Shown: in pieces, positions 54,665 through 57,512 of the stretch
Position numbering within the stretch: position 1 is the first letter of the stretch
Layout of the letters: each line of letters begins with the position of its first letter
From: Gammaproteobacteria bacterium
Lineage (GTDB): Bacteria > Pseudomonadota > Gammaproteobacteria > Burkholderiales > Burkholderiaceae_C
NCBI GenBank assembly: GCA_018820395.1
Contig: JAHJOG010000269.1
Location: forward strand, 1 to 57,512
Direction of reading: 5' to 3'
Length of the DNA: 57,512 nucleotides
The notes under the pieces: generated by a model
Seen by the model: the letters and a program-made list of their open reading frames with translations, nothing else
What the model was told of the DNA's origin: nothing
Databases searched by the model: none
Made by a program: the position numbers and the translations under genes

Positions 54665-54710
54665 GGGGCGCAGTGTAGGAACGGGTCGACGCATGCACCA
54701 CCGCGGGTCG

Positions 54711-54725
54711 CAAACGGTCTTTTCG
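54711..54725. promoter_or_regulatory. GAA-N7-TTC-like palindrome, site 7
   Basis: CAAACGGTCTTTTCG lacks one arm base of the motif. It lies exactly 47 bp from both divergent starts (54664 and 54772). It abuts a second palindrome, TTCGC-AATAA-GCGAA (54722-54736), which is itself typical of IclR-type operators. TAGCAT at 54759-54764 may be the -10 for the rightward gene. Confidence 0.4.
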
Positions 54726-54771
54726 CAATAAGCGAACGACGCCCGCAGACCGCGCGCCTAGCATCGGCGCG

Positions 54772-55620
54772 ATGCGAATCTGGCACCAGAGCTTCACCGA
54801 TCTCAGCGCCTTTCCGCTCTATCGCGACACGCTCGCGGCCCATGCGGCCCGGGTGATGCAGGGGCGCGTGCAGGTCAGCGTGCACGGGCTGCGCCCGGGC
54901 ACCTATCCGCCGGGCGTCGCGCCGATGCAGGTGAACAGCGTGGCCGCGATGCGCACGATCGGCGAGCAGCAGGTGCTGGAGGCGGCGCTGGCGGCCGAGC
55001 GCTCGGGCCACGATGCGATGGCGATCGGCTGCTTCTTCGACCCCGCCCTGCATGCCGCGCGGTCGCTGGTCGACATTCCGGTGTTGAGCCTCACCGAGTC
55101 GTGCATGCTCACGGCCTGCTCGCTGGGGCGGCGCTTCGCCATGATTTCGGTCACGCCGTTCCAGAAGATGCTGACCGAGGATCTGGCCGCGGCCTGTGGC
55201 CTGCAGTCGCGCCTGGCGGGCGTGGTCGCCATGACGCCCGCGGTGAACCTCTTCGACCTCGAGCGGCCCGAAGCCGCCGATGCGCTGAAGGCGAGCTTCG
55301 CCTCGGCCTGCGACGCGGCGATCGCGCTCGGCGCCGAAGTGATCATTCCGGGCGACGGCGTGCTCAACGAGTTTCTCGTGCGCCATGGCGTGCTTCACGC
55401 CTCGGGCGCCGTGGTGCTCGACGCGCTCGGTGTGCTGTTTCACCACGCCGAGTTCATCGCCCGCGGCCGCGCCGCCGGCGTGCTCGACGTGAGCCGCGCC
55501 CTGCTCTATCGCCAGCCCGGCGCCGACATGCTGGCGCACGCGCGCGCCGCACACGGCCGCTTCGACTGCACGGAAACCGACTTCTCGGGCCCGAACAGAG
55601 GGCCAGCCGATCAGGCCTGA
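54772..55620 (+). CDS. Asp/Glu/hydantoin racemase-fold protein
   Basis: Racemase-superfamily protein of 282 residues, paralogous to the protein at 40328-41134 (shared IWHQSFT start and RPGTY). The first catalytic position is cysteine (C87 in GCFFDPAL), but the second is D195 in IIPGDGV. With one cysteine it fits decarboxylase or isomerase chemistry better than racemisation. Its stop lies in a 10-bp overlap with the convergent thioredoxin-reductase-like gene. Confidence 0.87.
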   Translation: MRIWHQSFTDLSAFPLYRDTLAAHAARVMQGRVQVSVHGLRPGTYPPGVAPMQVNSVAAMRTIGEQQVLEAALAAERSGHDAMAIGCFFDPALHAARSLVDIPVLSLTESCMLTACSLGRRFAMISVTPFQKMLTEDLAAACGLQSRLAGVVAMTPAVNLFDLERPEAADALKASFASACDAAIALGAEVIIPGDGVLNEFLVRHGVLHASGAVVLDALGVLFHHAEFIARGRAAGVLDVSRALLYRQPGADMLAHARAAHGRFDCTETDFSGPNRGPADQA

Positions 55621-56564
55621 GCTGGCGCCGGGGCGGTTGGCGACGATCCCGGCGCTGTCGGCATCGACGCGGACTGCGACAGCCTGGCGATGACCGAGCG
55701 TGCCGCGGCCTGGCCGTCGGCCACCGCGTCGGCCAGCATGCCGCCGCAACCGGCGCGCACCGCCCCGGCGGCGAACACGCCGGGCACGGCAGTCTGGCGG
55801 TCCGGTCCGGCGACCACCGCACCGCGCGCGTCGCGCTCGACCTCGGCCGGCAGGAAGGCGCTCGCCGGCTCCAGGCCGACGAAGGCGAAGAAACCGCTGC
55901 AGGCGATCGTCTGGCCGTTCACGCGCACGCCCTCCACGCCGTCGCTGCCCAGCACCGCCTCCACCGCGCTGTCGAACTGCACCCGGATGTTCGGCGCCGC
56001 GGCCACCGCTTCGACCCAGCGCGGGCCGGCATCGAAGGCGCTGCCGCGATGCACCAGGTGCACCGTCTGGCAGAACTTCGACAGCACCACGGCCGACTGC
56101 AGCGCCGAATCGCCGCCGCCCGCCACCACCACGTCCTGCCCCTGGAACATCGGCCCGTCGCAGTCGGCGCAGTGCGACACGCCCTTGTGTTCGAGCTCGG
56201 CCTCGCCGGGCACGCCGAGCTTTCGAAGCGACGCGCCCGAGGCCACGATGACGGCGCGCGCGCGGTGGCGGCCCGCGTCGCTCACCACCACCCACGCGTC
56301 GCCGTCGCGTTCGATGTGCGAGGCCACCCCTTCGAGGTTCTCGCCGCCGAGGTCGGCGACTTCCGAGACCCAGGTCGACGAGAGTTCGGCTCCGCTGCCC
56401 TGGATCTCGCCGTCGAGCTCGTTCACGTTGAGCACCAGGCCGCCGAACATCTGCGCCTCCAGCCAGGCGGTGGACAGGCCGGCGCGCAAGGCTTCGAGCG
56501 CGGCGTTGAGGCCGGCCGCGCCGGCGCCGATGACGACGAGGTCGTGGGAAGTGGTGTCGCTCAT
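55611..56564 (-). CDS. Thioredoxin reductase-like flavoprotein linked to selB
   Basis: FAD/NAD(P)H-binding disulfide reductase of 317 residues. GAGAAGLNAALEA, the redox pair CADC (C132, C135), the second dinucleotide motif GGGDSALQSA and C-terminal GVFAAGA are visible. It is shorter on key conserved loops than the canonical TrxB at 35077. The ATG at 56564 overlaps the selB stop by 4 bp, so it is translated from the selB transcript. It may supply electrons to a selenoprotein, which is inference. Confidence 0.9.
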   Translation of the reverse strand: MSDTTSHDLVVIGAGAAGLNAALEALRAGLSTAWLEAQMFGGLVLNVNELDGEIQGSGAELSSTWVSEVADLGGENLEGVASHIERDGDAWVVVSDAGRHRARAVIVASGASLRKLGVPGEAELEHKGVSHCADCDGPMFQGQDVVVAGGGDSALQSAVVLSKFCQTVHLVHRGSAFDAGPRWVEAVAAAPNIRVQFDSAVEAVLGSDGVEGVRVNGQTIACSGFFAFVGLEPASAFLPAEVERDARGAVVAGPDRQTAVPGVFAAGAVRAGCGGMLADAVADGQAAARSVIARLSQSASMPTAPGSSPTAPAPAQA

Positions 56565-57512
56565 GTGGATGTTTCTCCTTGAAGGGATGGACGGTTGGCG
56601 GGGTGGGTGCGCAGCACGCGAACGTCGCCCACGCGCTGCGTGGCGCCCTGCCGGTCGAGCGCTTCGAGGACCTGCACGGCGAGCGCGCGGCCGATGCCCG
56701 CTCCGTCGCGAAACTGCGCGGCCGTGAAGCGGCCGCCGGGCACGGCGTCGGCCACGCCGCGCGCGGCGCGGACGAATTCGTCCATCGTCTCGCGCCGGTA
56801 GAAGCGGTCGTCGCCGACGCGCGCGGCGGCGCCGGTCTGAGTCTTGCGAAACAGCATGTCGCGCAGCACCGATTCCTTGGCGTGCAGCAGTTCGGCGAGG
56901 CGCGGCACGGTGAGGCCCGCGAAACCGGCGCGCGTCAGTGCCGGCCCGGCCAGTTCCCACAGGCGCAGGTGCTCGGCGTTCTCGGGCACCGCGACCGGCC
57001 GCTTGCGCGCGAGCAGCGCCTCGGCAGCTTCGGGCGCCAGCACCCGGGCCTGCGCGCCGGTGCCCACGCAGACGCGCTGCGACTGCTTCAGCACGTGCGC
57101 GAAGGCATCGGCATCGAGGTTCAGGTTGCGTGCGAAGGCGGCCGCATCCACTCCCTTGGGCGTGCACGCGACCAGTTCGCGCAGGGCGTCGGCGGCCGAG
57201 GGCAAGGCCAGGGCCTGCAACTGCCGCTGGCGCAGGGCATGGGGGATGCGCGGCTGCACCGGCGATGCGTCCAGCACGTGCCCGCCGCCCACGGTGCGCT
57301 GCGCGGACTGGTCGCGCAGGATGAAGCGGTCGCCGTGCAGCGCCGACACGGGCTGATCCACCACCAGCCGCGCGAGTGCCTCGGTGCCGGCCGCGATGGC
57401 TTCGCCGCGGCGCAGCGAGACGCGCGCGGTCACGTCGCGCGTGCCCAGGTGCAGATGCACCGGCGTCCAGTGGCGCAGCGCATGCGCCTCGCTCGCGAGT
57501 ACCCGCAGCACG
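56561..57512 (-). CDS. selB: Selenocysteine-specific translation elongation factor SelB (C-terminal part)
   Basis: Partial gene; the N-terminal GTPase domains lie beyond the right edge. The visible 317 residues start in the SelB-specific domain (VHLHLGTRDVTARVSL) and contain the RDQSAQRTVGGGHVLD motif conserved in SelB. They end in winged-helix repeats that in characterised SelB proteins bind the SECIS hairpin. Its presence shows that the organism can read UGA as selenocysteine. selA and selC are not in the window. The stop overlaps the thioredoxin-reductase-like start. Confidence 0.93.
   Translation of the reverse strand, partial: VLRVLASEAHALRHWTPVHLHLGTRDVTARVSLRRGEAIAAGTEALARLVVDQPVSALHGDRFILRDQSAQRTVGGGHVLDASPVQPRIPHALRQRQLQALALPSAADALRELVACTPKGVDAAAFARNLNLDADAFAHVLKQSQRVCVGTGAQARVLAPEAAEALLARKRPVAVPENAEHLRLWELAGPALTRAGFAGLTVPRLAELLHAKESVLRDMLFRKTQTGAAARVGDDRFYRRETMDEFVRAARGVADAVPGGRFTAAQFRDGAGIGRALAVQVLEALDRQGATQRVGDVRVLRTHPANRPSLQGETST

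Overview
The window is a very GC-rich bacterial chromosome segment (about two thirds G+C by eye), packed with catabolic genes. Four Bug/TctC-type solute-binding proteins, two branched-chain (Liv-type) ABC importers, a Rieske oxygenase, many short-chain dehydrogenases and class III CoA-transferases suggest a betaproteobacterium of the Burkholderiales, probably Comamonadaceae and perhaps Variovorax-like. This placement is inference. I see no rRNA, tRNA, CRISPR array or insertion sequence.

Left half (1-28.6 kb). A seven-gene operon runs leftward from 6577 (SDR, MmgE/PrpD, PcaC-like, hydroxyisobutyrate-dehydrogenase-like, SMP-30, SDR, partial MmgE/PrpD). A LacI-family repressor gene follows (6695-7717), then a metallo-hydrolase/small monooxygenase-like pair, a complete Liv importer (9151-13746), and an operon encoding a Bug protein, a ThDP enzyme, a two-subunit Rieske oxygenase, a Rieske ferredoxin and an SDR (13870-19473). 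Rightward from 19815 lie a small protein, an alpha/beta hydrolase and a second Liv importer without its own LivF. An aldehyde dehydrogenase and a second ThDP enzyme follow. Six copies of a LacI-type palindrome (consensus TGwTAsCGsTAwCA) sit in front of these units, so this half looks like one locally repressed uptake and degradation regulon, perhaps for an aromatic or ring compound.

Middle and right half (28.6-57.5 kb). CoA-thioester and redox genes dominate: a Tat-exported sulfite-oxidase-like molybdoenzyme, HMG-CoA-lyase family protein, two hot-dog hydratases, a double CaiB/BaiF protein, TrxB, an ETF pair, a LysR regulator, two fumarate-reductase-like flavoproteins, racemase-fold and isochorismatase-fold proteins with altered catalytic positions, a transglutaminase-like exported protein, more SDRs, an alpha-methylacyl-CoA-racemase-like protein, a type I CoA-transferase and three Bug proteins. 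A different palindrome, GAA-N7-TTC, recurs upstream of nearly every transcription unit here, suggesting a second regulon.

The most striking item is a UGSC-type selenoprotein (50776-52491). Its frame carries an internal UGA followed at the right distance by a perfect 8-bp hairpin with a GGU loop (a bacterial SECIS), and the window ends in selB, the selenocysteine-specific elongation factor, overlapped by a thioredoxin-reductase-like gene. Selenoprotein, decoding factor and possible reductant therefore lie within 7 kb, in an operon with a Bug protein, a CoA-transferase and a racemase-like enzyme, which points to an uncharacterised selenium-dependent step in carboxylic acid or CoA-ester catabolism.
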